Positions 1-11,535 of a stretch of 64,000 nucleotides of DNA are shown here, piece by piece (position 1 is the first letter of the stretch; each line of letters opens with the position of its first letter). The stretch is from Calliopum simillimum (taxonomy: Eukaryota > Arthropoda > Insecta > Diptera > Lauxaniidae), in NCBI GenBank assembly GCA_951812925.1, contig OX638369.1:48293061-48357060 (forward strand), written 5' to 3'. The notes below the pieces were generated by a model. The model saw only the letters and a list, made by a program, of their open reading frames with translations, searched no databases and was not told where the DNA came from. Position numbers and translations under genes: made by a program.

Positions 1-409
1 GGTACACGTAGCAAGGCAGTGTTACGTAGTAAGGGTTCAATTGCTTACACGGAAGAAAAAAGGCGCCAAATTATAACGAACTTGGACAAAAAGTGTACTT
101 CAAAATGATATACCAACTAAAACTGACAGAGTTATACGAATTTTAAGACAGACATTCACGTGAATTTAAAGCCATTTCTGGCAGGTTTGATACTTCACTA
201 TTGATATTATATCGAAATCTGTTTTAGTGTATCCGGACATAGCGACATACCAAACGTATCTATTAGACTGGCTTGGATTTGTATAAAAGTTGCTCAGAAT
301 ATCGTTCCCCCAGCACTTAAAGTTAAGTAAAATTTGGTAAATTTCAGAGCACATTTTATAGATCTGATACTATTTTGGAAACTGAAAAATGTTCAAAAAA
401 ATGAGAAAG

Positions 410-1150
410 GTTTTTGGGTGAAAATTTTAATTGTTCAACGTTTTATATGGACTTTGAGCATCTCAATCTGAATTTATTTCTTCGTTAGTTCTGTAGTTTT
501 GGAGATGAGGAGTGTTTTTTCAAAAGGGCGTAAAACCATGTTAAACAAATTTTCAGTAATGAGAAAAAACTTTTATGGGCTGTTTACAATAACTTATTTT
601 TTTTTAATGTCTCCAGTGTTATAGCAAGTTGACCAAAGATTCTAATCCCCTTAACATTTTTGTTGTAACATATTTGTAGTAATTGCAAAAAGTAAAAAAC
701 ATTTGGGAATAAGCCCTTTTGTTCTGAAACGTTTGGAAATAAGCCCTTTTGTTTCGAAATCACTCTTATTTCACCATTTGGAAGTTTATTTTGATGTCTA
801 TGGGCGTGGTATGTAAGCATCTATATAGCCTGGGGCATATAAAAAATATTAAAAGTTTTTTTGGCCACTGTTTGAAATACGCCTTTTTGTATCAAACTTT
901 AAAAGTTTCTATGAAATTATATGGAAATAAGCCTTTTTGTTCTGAAATGCGACTTTTGATCACGATTTTACCTTGGAAAAATGCATTTTTTGTGATGAAT
1001 TTTGAACTAGAGGATGCGTTTTAGGATGGTAATGGCGATGGCATTCTTAGGTTTGTTCTAGGTTGGAAGTGGTTTCACGCCCTTTTGAAAAATCACTCCT
1101 CAGATATTGTCCATTCAAAGTCGAAAATATAAAAAAATAAAATCTTAATT
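410..1150. repeat. Inverted-repeat (fold-back) element
   Basis: The stretch at 424-540 is mirrored at about 1065-1150. Both arms hold an AAAAGGGCGT block next to a GAGGAGTG/CACTCCTC block and an AATTTTCA-like end. The loop carries three copies of a GGAAATAAGCCCTTTTGTT-like motif (around 710, 733 and 921). No coding is visible. This fits a decayed non-autonomous DNA transposon. Nothing recognisable was seen in 1-410. Confidence 0.5.
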
Positions 1151-1339
1151 TTCCACCATGAATGAAGCGATAGCTCGCTGCATACACTGATAAAGCGACT
1201 CAAAACTTAAGCAAAACGTTGAAGAACTTAAATTTTAAAGCAAAAAATTATTCTAATTTTAAGGACCATTTTTCAGTTATCAAAATGATTTTGGGTCCAT
1301 TAAATGTTCTCTGAAATAGACCAAAATTTACATGGTGCT

Positions 1340-2360
1340 TACTAGACCGGTACGATTTTGTATCCCAAAACCAACTCAAAAGTTAGAAAAACTCTTAAAA
1401 ACGATATCTGCACCATTTCTTTTCATTCCAAGAAAAACCAATGGAGCACTTTCGATTCTACTGAAGGTTTACTTTAGCTAAAAACCTGTTTTTTGGTCAT
1501 AACATTTTTTGCACTACAAAATGGATACCCAAGTGTGCTTTAGAAATAAAGACTATATTCTCAAAAAAATTTTGGTGTTTAAAAATTATAAATTTTTTTT
1601 GGGGTATAGTCTCAAGACATCTAACGAAAAAAGTGTATACAGCAAAACATGTTTGGAATTGTCCAAAACATACGTGTGAAGTTTTTTAGAATTTTTTGAG
1701 ATATTTTATAGTTTTTCAAAATCAAATTGAGTTTTCAGCTGTTAAGCTTACGTTCGTCAGCAAAATGCTGGGTTTACTCAAAACCAAAGTGTCTACGAAA
1801 AAATTTCATCAGATGTAAAATGCTTAGAATCCTTCAAAGAGAAGGTGTAAATATTTTCAGAGTTTTTGTAATTTTTTTTTTATTTTTTGAAAAATTATGA
1901 AATATCTTAAAAAATTCTGAAAAAATTCACACAAATATTTTGGACAGTTCTAAGCATTTTGTGACTTTTTTCGTTGGATGTCTTGGCTTTTGAGTAAAAA
2001 ATCGTTTTTCCGGCACTTAATTGAAAATCGCAAAAAAATCGATTTTGGGATGCGATATTACCTATGTATGTATATATAAGTAGTATACCACGAAAAAAAA
2101 AATATAATTTTTAAACGCTAACATTTTTTTATAAGAGCATAGGCTTTATTTCTAAAGCATCCTTGGGTTACCATTTTGTAATGAAAAAAAAAAGTTATGA
2201 CCAAAACCTTGTTTTTTTAGCCAAAATGGGTCTACAGTAGAATCAGAAGTGCACCATTTGTTTTCCTCGGAATGAAAATGAAATGATGCAGATATCGTTT
2301 TTAAGAGTCTTTCTAACTTTTGAGCCAGTTTCGGGATGAATCTGAATTTCAACCATATCT
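1340..2360. repeat. Palindromic fold-back element, about 1 kb
   Basis: The left arm (about 1350-1620) reads as the reverse complement of the right arm (about 2085-2350). Shared blocks include CTCAAAAGTTAGAAA, CTCTTAAAAACGATATCTGC and GCTTTAGAAATAAAG. An inner pair, AAGACATCTAACGAAAAAAG near 1616 and its reverse near 1968, extends the pairing toward the loop. Open frames inside are arm shadows. No TSD was resolved. Confidence 0.65.
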
Positions 2361-2689
2361 AGCGCTTACTTACGCTAAGGCGAAACTTTGTTTTTTGCCA
2401 GGGAAACGAAGTTCTGAGTAACTTTAATTTTTGTTTTTTACATATCTGAATCAGTCTAATGTTCATTTAGGTAGGTCGACATCCATTAAAATAAAAATTG
2501 ATATTCTGTTTACAACCTGAACCCGGACTATCAGAAAAACTGAACCCACAAAAAGTAAATTTTACAGCAAAATATTTATGAGTTATATTCGGTGTTGTAA
2601 AGAAGTCAAAATTGCTTTCGTCCAGCTCCTTTACGGTACTTTTTACAGTTAAGGAATTTGAAGGGAAAATGCGAATCAACGCGAATCAT

Positions 2690-3380
2690 TGCTGTCTATC
2701 AAAAGATAAAAATCCGAAATCATAAAGGTAAGAGGGAAAAAAAGTTCACCGAGCCCCACTAATTTTTTTCCCAACATTTCCCCCAGGCATTCTTCTCCCT
2801 TTTTTCTACTGCTTAGGGGGATTTCGATACAAAATTGACATTTGTATGCAAATTTTGCATGGAAGCCCCCTAAAGGGGTAGAAAAAAAGGGGTAGTAAGT
2901 TTGAGAAAAATTATGGGATGGATAAATTAATGAGGTTCGGTCAACATTTTTTCCCTCTCCTGGCAATAAGGAATTTTTTTGATATTTTTATCAAAATTTT
3001 GGATTGGAGCCTCCTTAAGTGGTAGAAAAAGTGGGAATATGTTTGAGAAGAAAAATTAATGGGGGTCAGGGAACATATTTTCCCTCTTTCGGGAAGTTCT
3101 TAATGCTCTTTCACCCAATTTTTGTTATCACTATAACAATGATAAAGTTACACCTAGTTTTCACTCGAGGCTTTTCTCAACGAATTCTAATTTGGAAGAG
3201 TTCAGTGCATCCCTGTAATTTTTTCAGATTTCTTACAGGTGGAGCACATTGTTAAAATCCAATTGTTATTAAACAATTTGTAAATTTATAACAACAATGT
3301 AAAATTTTGTGGACATTTTTTTCTTAAATATACAAATTTAATTTATTATCTACAGGACTTAAGAAATTTTGTTACAATTG
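2690..3380. repeat. Dispersed repeat, second copy at 52545-52985
   Basis: This block shares long stretches in the same orientation with 52545-52985: ACAAAATTGACATT near the start, CTCTTTCACCCA, a TATAACAATGATA block, and AATTGTTATTAAACAATTTG followed by ACAACAATGTAAAATTT at the end. It is non-coding and its class is unknown. Confidence 0.6.
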
Positions 3381-3554
3381 GTTGAGCCGTTTAAAACTTA
3401 TAGCATTCATTCATATAGTAATTGCTTCCAAATATTTTTTTTTTTTTTATTTTTCACAGTGTATTGGCCCTTTATAAAATGTTGCTGGTATCTTAAACTG
3501 CAAACAATAATCATTAGGCTGCTTTTAAACAATTTTCGGGTCCAATTAACAATC

Positions 3555-3670
3555 AACAATTGAGAGTCGCGAACCTTTGCACGCGGCAGCGAGTACTCGT
3601 CGTCGTTAAATGTTGAGGGCAGCCAGCCTCAAGTGGTGGGTGTGGTATGGTGCGTATCGTATCTCTCTTA
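3555..3670. promoter_or_regulatory. GC-rich island, possible promoter or UTR
   Basis: About 100 bp rich in CG dinucleotides (blocks such as GCACGCGGCAGCGAGTACTC) stands out from the AT-rich surroundings and does not match any repeat seen here. It could be a 5' UTR exon or promoter of a gene not otherwise visible, but no TATA box, start codon or splice signal settles strand or identity. Confidence 0.2.
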
Positions 3671-4469
3671 TCGTTTAATTAAAATTTAAAAAGTTTGTCA
3701 ATTTGTGTTTTGTTTTGTGTTGTACATTCCAGAAAAGAAGTAAAACATTTGATTACTTAAACTTTAACGGGTTGTTTTAATGTTGGGAATTTTTTGTTTT
3801 TTGTTTTTTTTATTGGAGAGTTTAAAGCGAATTGACATAACAAACAAAAAGCAAGTGACAAGGTTAGAACACAGCTGTGTCATTCTGAGAAAATCTTCAG
3901 AAATTCCTACATACTAAGTATGATTGTTACAAATTGAATTCAAAAAATTATTTTTTTTTTGTTTTTTTCTTGTGTAAGTTTTTAATGTTTTCTTTCAACC
4001 ACTTAGGAACTGTTTACTTAACTTTAGCGAAGATATTTCATGTGAATTTACGCCACTTAGGTGGACTCCCACGCAAAAATTACTTTTTTATGAAATTGAC
4101 TCTGATCACTTTCAGAATGTCCCAGGTGGGTTAGAATGTGAGACCAACATGCATTATTTTTCATTCCTCTATATTTATTTCTAACATACCTAAAATTAAA
4201 ATTTTTTATGAAATTACCTCTCTTTACTTTCAGGGTGCCCTTAGCGGGGTACCATCAAAATATTTCTGTAATTTTCGATTGATAAGTTCCTCACTAGAAA
4301 TACGTTGAATTCTACAGTCAATTATGCATTTTTAAATATTGATGGCACAATTAAATTGAAAGTATTTTATGAACATATTTACAATGCAAAGTATTAATTG
4401 TAATTATAATTACCCTCTCCAAACTATACCAACAAATTCAACATAAATATATGGAGCATAAAATTTCTG

Positions 4470-4476
4470 TACAAAA
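4470..4476 (+). promoter_or_regulatory. Degenerate TATA-like box of receptor copy 1
   Basis: TACAAAA occupies the position where copy 2 has a canonical TATAAAA (11478-11484). It is 78 bp from the start codon, against 58 bp in copy 2, because copy 1 has about 20 extra bases in the leader. It is a candidate core promoter inferred by comparison of the copies. Confidence 0.4.
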
Positions 4477-4547
4477 GCAAGCAGGTGCATCCGGTCAAAG
4501 CAAACGTTCGGCAAGTGCAGTTCTTTCAAGACGCAAGTGAAGTTCAA

Positions 4548-5766
4548 ATGAAAACGATGAAAAAGGTATCACAACCCGTTGACAGTACAGAGGTCTTTCA
4601 GCCTTTCTGGCAATTGTTCAAAATTAGTGGTATCATCTACACTGGAAATAAATATCTTTATGGTATTTATGAGCTATTTTTGATCATTACCGTGACAATA
4701 TACTACCCACTGCATTTGACTATTGATCTTTTTATTGACACCAATCCAGCCAATATTTTTAAAAATCTTTCAATCAACATCGGTTGCACCGCCGCCTTCT
4801 TCAAGCACTTGTTCATACGTCATAAATTGCAAGAGATCATGCACATTGAAAGGTTATTTGCCGAACTGGACAAACGAATTTTGGAAGCTGATGAACGCGA
4901 ATACTTCAACAAGAACTACAAGCGTTTTGCACGCTACATCAATCAAATGTATTTTGCAGCAGGATTCGTGGCCAATGTCACCGCAATGTTGACAGTGGCA
5001 TTTAGCGCTGAGCGGCTATTGATATATCCTGCCTGGTTTCCTTTTGACTGGAAGAATAATACTTGGTATTATGTGGCAGCAATCTCCTATCAAGTTTTTG
5101 GTGTTACGATTCAAACCGTACAAAATCTTGCTTGTGCCATCTATCCAGCTGCTAGTCTATGCATTTTTGCTGGTCATGTGCGTTTGGTTTCCATGCGTGT
5201 GGAGAAAATCGGTTATAATCCGGAAAAATCGCATAAGCGAAATGCACTGGAATTAATTGAGTGCATTGAGGCACACAAGCTCTTGATTGAGTATGTAACT
5301 TTTTGTTTGTGTAAAACTTACTTTTTATAGTAATTTTTTCTCATCTCTCAACAGCATATTTCACACCGTAGATGACGCCATATCGTTGGTTCAGTTTACG
5401 CAATTCATATCAGCTGGTTTAATCCTTGGCGTTGTGCTTACTTACTTGCTCTTCTATGTGGACAGCATATCTGCGTATATCTACTACACCTCCTATTTTA
5501 TCATCATGCTTATACAGATCTTTCCCTCATGCTATTATGGAAGCGTTCTGGAAACGGAATTTGAGAGGCTTCCCAATGCTATCTTCAACTCTAACTGGCC
5601 TGATCAGAAACGCCATTTCCGTCAGATTCTTATAACATTCACTCAGTTGGCGCTCAAAAAAAATACTCTTCTGGCTGGTGGTATCATAAGTGTGAGCCTG
5701 ATTGCTTTCATTGCTACCTGCAAGATGGCGTATTCACTGTTTGCTTTTGTTATGCAGTTTAAGTAG
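4548..5766 (+). CDS. Odorant receptor (Or33/Or2a-like), copy 1
   Basis: A seven-transmembrane insect odorant receptor, expected in olfactory neuron dendrites as a ligand-gated channel with Orco (family knowledge). Exon 1 is 4548-5290 and exon 2 is 5355-5766. The intron 5291-5354 is GT..AG, 64 bp and phase 2 (codon D248 is split). The product is 384 residues, normal for the family. The start is the first in-frame ATG; the open frame upstream has no ATG. Hydrophobic spans lie near residues 40-60, 70-88, 131-153, 175-208, 259-282, 288-309 and 353-381. Family hallmarks are PFDW at 165-168, IFPSCYYGS at 303-311, LPNAIFNSNWPDQ at 320-332 and CKMAYSLFAF at 370-379. No stop or frameshift is present. 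The Or33/Or2a/Or59a-type placement is from remembered motif similarity; the exact orthologue is not assigned. A possible AATAAA lies at 6180-6185. Confidence 0.93.
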
Positions 5767-6225
5767 TGAAAAAAAAAAAAAAAAAAATGAATGCACAAAA
5801 GTAGATGTACCCCATATAGAAAATGAGAAGTGAAAGTTGAATTCAAAATTTTGTGCACACTGCACTATGAGTAATTTGAGCTATTTTCGAGGCAGAAATT
5901 GAAGACAAATATTTGAAGCACATCAATGGAATTCAATTTATTAACAATGGACGTGATCGAATCGGGAACATGCCCTGCTATTATATAAAATTGCTTATAT
6001 AAAAACCCTATGTAACACTAAATTTTAGAAAACTAGTACAACTTTAGAAAATAATCAGTTTTTTTCGTTTCCTGAAAACTTTTGAAAATCGGAGATGTGA
6101 CCTTTTCGAAACTGCTCATTCATATATCGAATCTCCTTTACGTCCGTTAAATATTTTCGGAAACATAAGGTGTAGTAAAAATAAATCCATTATTTTTGTA
6201 TGAAATTGAAGGGTTTATTTAGTGT

Positions 6226-6437
6226 AAGGTATAAATTTTTATAAAAAACACCCTTTTCATGAAAATGACTAAAAACGCCAACTTCAACACCCTGTATTTT
6301 AACAACAAATGGTACTAGGACCAAATCCTTCCGGATTGTTGTTTTTGCAAACTGGATCTACCATATTGCCAAATTTGAGCGAAATCGGAGAAACAAAATT
6401 TTGAGCTGGTACACTTGGCGTGGATTGCTTTATATAT
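6226..6437. repeat. Half of the MITE seen whole at 13300-14100
   Basis: This segment is the reverse complement of 13301-13517 (blocks CACCCTGTATTTTAACAACA, TTCCGGATTGTTGTTTTTGC, GAGCTGGTACACTTGGCGTG). In copy 1 only one arm remains, in the opposite orientation to the receptor-proximal arm of copy 2. This implies arm-to-arm recombination or deletion after duplication. Confidence 0.75.
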
Positions 6438-8767
6438 CACGGTGCTTGTGGGAGAATTTAAATCAAATTTTGATGTACCTCGGATTTTTTTGTAAATTCT
6501 TATTATAGATGTCAATAGAAGTTATTCTATGCAAAAAATAAAATTATAGAGGTGGCGCTATATTAAAGATAATCCCTTTTCCAATTGGGGCATTTTCCCA
6601 TACAAAAAAATTATTTTTTTTTTAACTACATTAAACAAAAATCAAAATAATCACATTCAATGTGTTTTGCGATGCGTCATGCGAATCTGACCTCAGAATT
6701 GCTCTATCATGTATAGTTTTTGAGATATTCTAATCTAAAAACCGAAAAAAGTCGTTTTTTGCCATGTTTTGAAGCTATATAACTATGTAACTTATCATTT
6801 ATTCGTTAAATGTGGTTAAAATACTTGAAAACAATGATCTTTTCCTTTAAATCTAATTTAAATTATGTTTATATCTTCATGCTTCTAAGAGATATCGTAG
6901 ACCGAAATATTGGCTAAACGGGTTTTTTGCACTTTTGTGTCTTTTTAGGTTAGGATATCTTTGAGAAAAAAAAAGATATCAACATAATTTAAATTAGGTT
7001 TTAAAGGCAAAGATTAGGACTTTAAAGTTGTTTACCAGATTTGACGAAATTAAAATTTCTTTCACATTTTAAACCTGTTCAACGAACCGACTACTTGTAA
7101 ATTCAGTCGTTTGACACCCCGAGTGTTGTTGTTACGTTTATGCCATACGGCTTAATTTTAAGATGGTCGGTTCGTTAAACATGCTTAAAATGTGAAAGAA
7201 ATTTTAGTTTCGTTAAATCTGGTAAACAACTTTAAAGTCCTAATCTTTGCCTTTTAAGCCTAATTTAAATTATGCTGATATCTTTTTTTTCCTCAAAGAT
7301 ATCCTAACCTAAAAAGACACAAAAGTGCAAAAAACCCGTTTAGCCAATATTTCGGTCTACGATATCTCTTAGAAGCATGAAGATATAAACATAATTTAAA
7401 TTAGATTTAAAGGAAAAGATCATTGTTTTTAAGTATTTTAACCACATTTAACGAATAAATGATATGCTACATAGTTATATAGCTTCAAAACATGGCAAAA
7501 AACGACTTTTTTCGGTTTTTAGATTAGAATATCTCAAAAACTATACACGATAGAGCAATTCTGAGATCAGATTCGCGTGTAGCATTGCAAAACACATCGA
7601 ATGTGATTACAGTCGACGTCCAGTAATACGAATGCTCCATATTACGAATGTCCAATGATACGAATGCAATATTTCTTCCACACGTGATTCTATATTACGA
7701 ACAGCGGTAAATTTTACGGTTCGATAATACGAATGAGAATTTTTTCTTAGTAGGCTTTGCTCTTTTGCTGAGCATTAAATGCTTAGAATGCATGAAAGAA
7801 TACGTGGGAAATTTTTCCGAATTTTTAGAACGTTTTGAAATGCTTTTTTTCGTAAAATCTGAAAAAAGTTTGAGTTTTTGAAAAGAAGTCTTTCTTAGAA
7901 ATTTACAAAAACTACCAAAATCAATTTCGCGACCCTGTTTATTGACAAGAAAAACCAGAGCAAAATCCTCGCGCATCGGTAATACAACAATGCCAAATTT
8001 TAGCCAAATCGGTCAAATCATGCTTTTTTAACTGGTACAATTGGCGTGTTTTACTTTAAATTTCTTCTTTTAGTGGCAAAACTCATTAAATATTTTTTTT
8101 TTGGAAATTGAGATAAACAGTGTAAGCTCAATTCCCATACTTTGTCCATCAAATATTTTTTTGTTTTTATCAAAACATTGAGGGTATTCTTTAAAATGTT
8201 CAAATGCCTCAAAAATCACGTAAACTTGCCAAAATTTATACGAACTTTGTCAGTTTTACGAGCTTTCGAGGCTTTTACACGTTTTAAGATACACCCTAAT
8301 TGTGTTTTCCGTTTCCATATCATATTACTCAGAAAAAAAAATTCATAAATTTCCTATTTTACATAAAATTTTTTCGTAAACTGATGTTTTTCTCTCAAAA
8401 CAAATATTCGGGTTAGTGAATTTTGTCTCTAAGCCGACGATATGTCTCAATATAGAAGAAAAACGGACCAAAATTTCGTTGCGATAATACGAATTTTTCG
8501 ATTTTACGAATAGGGCTGACATTATATAATTCGTATTATTGGACGTCGACTGTATTTTAATTTTTGTTTAATGTAGTTAAAAAAAAAAATTTTATTTTTT
8601 TGTATGGGAAAATGCTCCAATTGGAAAAAGGATTATCTTTAAAAAAGCGCCACCTCTATAATTTTATTTTTTGCATAGAATAACTTCTATTGACATCTAT
8701 AATAAGAATTTACAAAAAAATCCGAGGTACATCAAAATTTGATTTAAATTCTCCCACAAGCACCGTG
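6438..8767. mobile_element. Long palindromic MITE (2.33 kb with nested insert)
   Basis: The ends are inverted repeats beginning CACGGTGCTTGTGGGAGAAT. The arms run about 6438-7110 and 7150-8767, the right one interrupted by the element at 7610-8552. Flanks repeat ATAT (6434-6437 and 8768-8771), and copy 2 of the duplication preserves the unoccupied site near 14095-14105. It therefore inserted after the receptor duplication. No coding capacity is seen. Subunits such as GATATCTTAGAAGC and CGAAATATTGGCTAAACGGG occur once per arm. The 4-bp TSD narrows but does not fix the superfamily. Confidence 0.85.
7610..8552. mobile_element. pogo/Tigger-type non-autonomous element
   Basis: The terminal inverted repeats start CAGTCGACGTCCAGTAATAC (left) and CAGTCGACGTCCAATAATAC (right, reverse strand), flanked by TA at 7608-7609 and 8553-8554. 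CAGT termini with a TA target duplication fit pogo/Tigger elements. Subterminal regions repeat TTACGAA/ATACGAATG about nine times. No transposase is encoded. It sits in the right arm of the palindromic MITE. Confidence 0.8.
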
Positions 8768-8771
8768 ATAT

Positions 8772-11103
8772 AGAATGATCCGATCTAAGTCAAATATACG
8801 GCACTTTGTTCGATAACTTTCTACCATTTTTAAGGTAACTTCATTAATTCTCTTTCATAGAAACCTTGGTCCTTATGATCAAAAAACTGTAGGGTAATTC
8901 CATGAAAAACTTACCACTACTTTTCAACTTTTAACTATATCCAAATTAATGTTTAATTCAAGCATCATTGCTATCAAGCGCCAAATTTAAGATTTGACAT
9001 TAAAGTTCATTAAAATCGAATGTTTTAAATATTATGTATTGCGTGTATATCAAAATTAAATAAAACTTATTTTTAAATCTTTGATTATCTGTGTTTCGTG
9101 TTTTGATTTGGTAAGCAAATTTCATTTATTTAAAAACACACAGTCTCTTGTATTCAATGATGCATTGTAACAATAATTTTGAGGAAGTGAAGTGTTCAAA
9201 AATGAAGGAATAGAGTGCCATTATTTTTCAAAACGCGAGTTACCAAATTTTACGTTTTTTTCTGTATTTGCCGTTTAAACCAAATGAATGCTTGCATATT
9301 CTTTTTGTGTATCAACGGTAAAAACTTCTTCAATTTGATTTAAGTAGTCTAGATTAATTGAGATTTATTTTAGTAACGCGAGTTCCCGGTGACTCTCATC
9401 GTCATAATTCCACTCAAATTTCTCACAATTTTTATGAGTTTTCTATAGACCTATTCTGTTTTTAAGGTTTGGGTCAAAATGCCGCTTTGATGCAGGTGGA
9501 CTTCGCATTGCTCAAGATGAAGTTCAGAGTTTTCACTGGGTTCAGTAAGTCTCTTTACTGTTTCGCTTTGGTTGTTTGAGAAACAACATCATTGTCTGAT
9601 GATCGCCATCACGATAAAAAACAACTGTAATATATATAAATAGAGTCCTGAAGGAACTGCCATATGGTATTAAATAAGTTTACATTTGGTCTGCTGGACC
9701 GTGCTCGCAATTTAAAAATAAATGTATAGCCAATAGTATTAAAATTCTGGAGCAGAGACACAAAGTACATTTAATTTGGAACTATTTCGCAACTTCTCGT
9801 GGAAAGAGGTATGTTGACGGCATAGGCGGTTCTCTAAAATGAGCTGTTCGAAACAAAGTTTTGAAGAGAGAAGTAGTCGTCTTCAACGCTGAGCAGTTTG
9901 CCAATGCAGTCAAAGATTCTGTTGTTACTGCCATTTATTTTTAACTAACACAAATTGATGAAACTGCAAAAGAAATGAAACTGGACTCAATATTTTCTAA
10001 AGCTCCTGAAATCGTCGAAATAACAAAAAATCATATAATTTACTGGAAAAAATGATAAGCTGCAAATGACCCAAACATCAATCGAAGCAAAAGTGGGCCG
10101 ATAACGACGAAGTAAATCAGTTTGGTAGTGAAAGTAACAGTTCTAACGATGACATGCCATTATCTGCACTCAATTAATTACAATCGAGTTATATAAGACT
10201 TATGTATTCAATAAAACTTAAATTTTGTTTAATTTCAATTTTAGTCCTTAAAAGCCTAAAGTAAATTTTGATTTATTTTTAATTTTTGTACATTAGAGTT
10301 AGAAGACGCTCCTTATTTTAATATACAAATCGAAAGTAACGCGAGTTACCAATTTTTTGTAACGCCAGTTACCATACAATTTTTGCATTATTTTAAAAAA
10401 TACGAAATAAAATTGTTATTTCAAGTAAAGAGAAACTAATTTAGATCCTTTTGGTTTTATCAATTTCTAATGTAAAAAAATCTACCCACAAATTTCGCAG
10501 AAACTTGCGAAAGAAATTTACTCTCTAAACATGTTGACCAACAATGGTAACGCGAGTTACCAGCACAGTTTACTATTTTACTGGATAAATATTACGTTAT
10601 TACTGAAAATTTAACCACCTAATCTGTTACGTGAACAATGTCTTATGTTCATAAAGAAACCATTTTTATAAGTTAATCCAAAGGATGAGCCCCAAAAAAA
10701 AATTTCTGTTTGTAACGCGAGTTACCATGGAATTACCCTGTAGCAATCGATTTTTGCAAACCTCTCTTCAGGCGAATTTTTCACCAGCAAAATCGTTCGC
10801 CATAGACAGGAACAGGTAGTAAGCACTTGGTGCTAAGTTCGGACTATATGGTGGATGCAAAAGAATATCCCAACCGAACTCTCCGGAGCTTCTGACGAGT
10901 AAATAATGACGTGTGTAGCCTGGCGTTATCCTGATAAAAGATAACTTCTCCTCTATTGGCCAAAGCCGGCCGCTTTTGAGCAATTGCTTCCTTCAAACTG
11001 TCTAATTGTTGGCAGTAAGTACATGATCGAATTAAAAGTTTGGCCATAGGGGAGTAGCTCGTAGTGGATGATTCCCTGCCAATTCCACCAAACACAGAGC
11101 AAA
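8772..11103 (-). pseudogene. irritans-type mariner transposase remnant, copy 1
   Basis: The C-terminal half of a mariner transposase reads on the minus strand at about 10739-11103 (LLPYGQTFNS, QKRPALANRGEVIFYQDNAR, PPYSPNLAPSAYYLFLSM) and continues at 8772-8891 (DQGFYER, KLP), after removing the element inserted at 8892-10738. Known family features seen are the second catalytic Asp in YQDNAR and the SPNLAPSAYY block, where the last catalytic Asp has become Ala (S-A-Y versus S-D-Y). Frameshifts are present. The N-terminal half is absent because the frame ends at 11103, where receptor copy 2 upstream DNA begins. Confidence 0.88.
8892..10738 (+). mobile_element. Sola-like DNA transposon, decayed (1847 bp)
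   Basis: The ends are GGGTAATTCCATG and its inverse, flanked by a 4-bp TSD TGTA (8888-8891 and 10739-10742). The receptor-2 mariner supplies the empty site. A 15-bp near-palindrome GTAACGCGAGTTACC recurs at 9232, 9373, 10336, 10359, 10546 and 10712, the last next to the right end. A broken + strand frame (about 9474-10170) contains IAQDEVQSFHW, then WSAGPCSQFKNK (9687 on), WNYFATSRGKRYVDGIGG and a C-terminus ending DDMPLSALN. This matches, from memory, a widespread arthropod/cnidarian family with motifs S-D-G-P-x-S-Q-F-K-N and F-F-A-T-S-H-G-K-G-x-x-D-G-x-G-G. The first motif Asp is Ala here and in-frame stops are present. Sola is inferred only from the 4-bp TSD. Confidence 0.75.
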
Positions 11104-11477
11104 ATCAATGTCCCAGGTGAGTTAGAATGTGAGACCAACATCCATTATTTTTCATTCTTCTATATTTCTTTTGAACATACCCTTAAGAGGCTCCCCTGCA
11201 AAATTAACATTTTTTATGAAATAACCTCTCTTTACTTTCAGGGTGCCCTTAGGGGGGTACCATCAAAATATTTCTGTAATTTTCGATTGATAGGTTCCTC
11301 ACTAGAAATACGTTGAATTCTACAGTCAATTATGCCTTTTTAAATATTGATGGCACAATTAAATTGAAAGTATTTTATGAAAATATTTACAATGCAAAGT
11401 ATGAATTGTAATTATAATTACCCTCTACAAATTATAACAACACATTCAACATAAATACATGGCGCATAAAATTTCAG

Positions 11478-11484
11478 TATAAAA
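11478..11484 (+). promoter_or_regulatory. TATA box of receptor copy 2
   Basis: TATAAAA lies 58 bp upstream of the ATG of receptor copy 2, a plausible core promoter position with a short leader. Copy 1 has TACAAAA at the equivalent site. Confidence 0.5.
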
Positions 11485-11535
11485 CCAAGCAACATTCGGC
11501 AAGTGCAGTTCTTTCAAGACGCAAGTGAAGTTCAA

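Larger units (their letters stand above)
4117..6225 (+). repeat. Segmental duplication, copy 1 (odorant receptor part)
   Basis: From ATGTCCCAGG at 4117 to the TTTATTTAG motif near 6215, this stretch matches 11108-13300 nearly base for base, including upstream DNA, intron and 3' flank. Immediately upstream, about 4050-4250 holds an imperfect tandem repeat of a TTTTTTATGAAATTAC...ACTTTCAG block. Confidence 0.9.

Noticed and set aside
4485..4547. Upstream extension of the receptor frame before the first ATG
   Set aside because: It would need a GTG start. The fly genes should use the ATG at 4548, and copy 2 has an indel in this leader.
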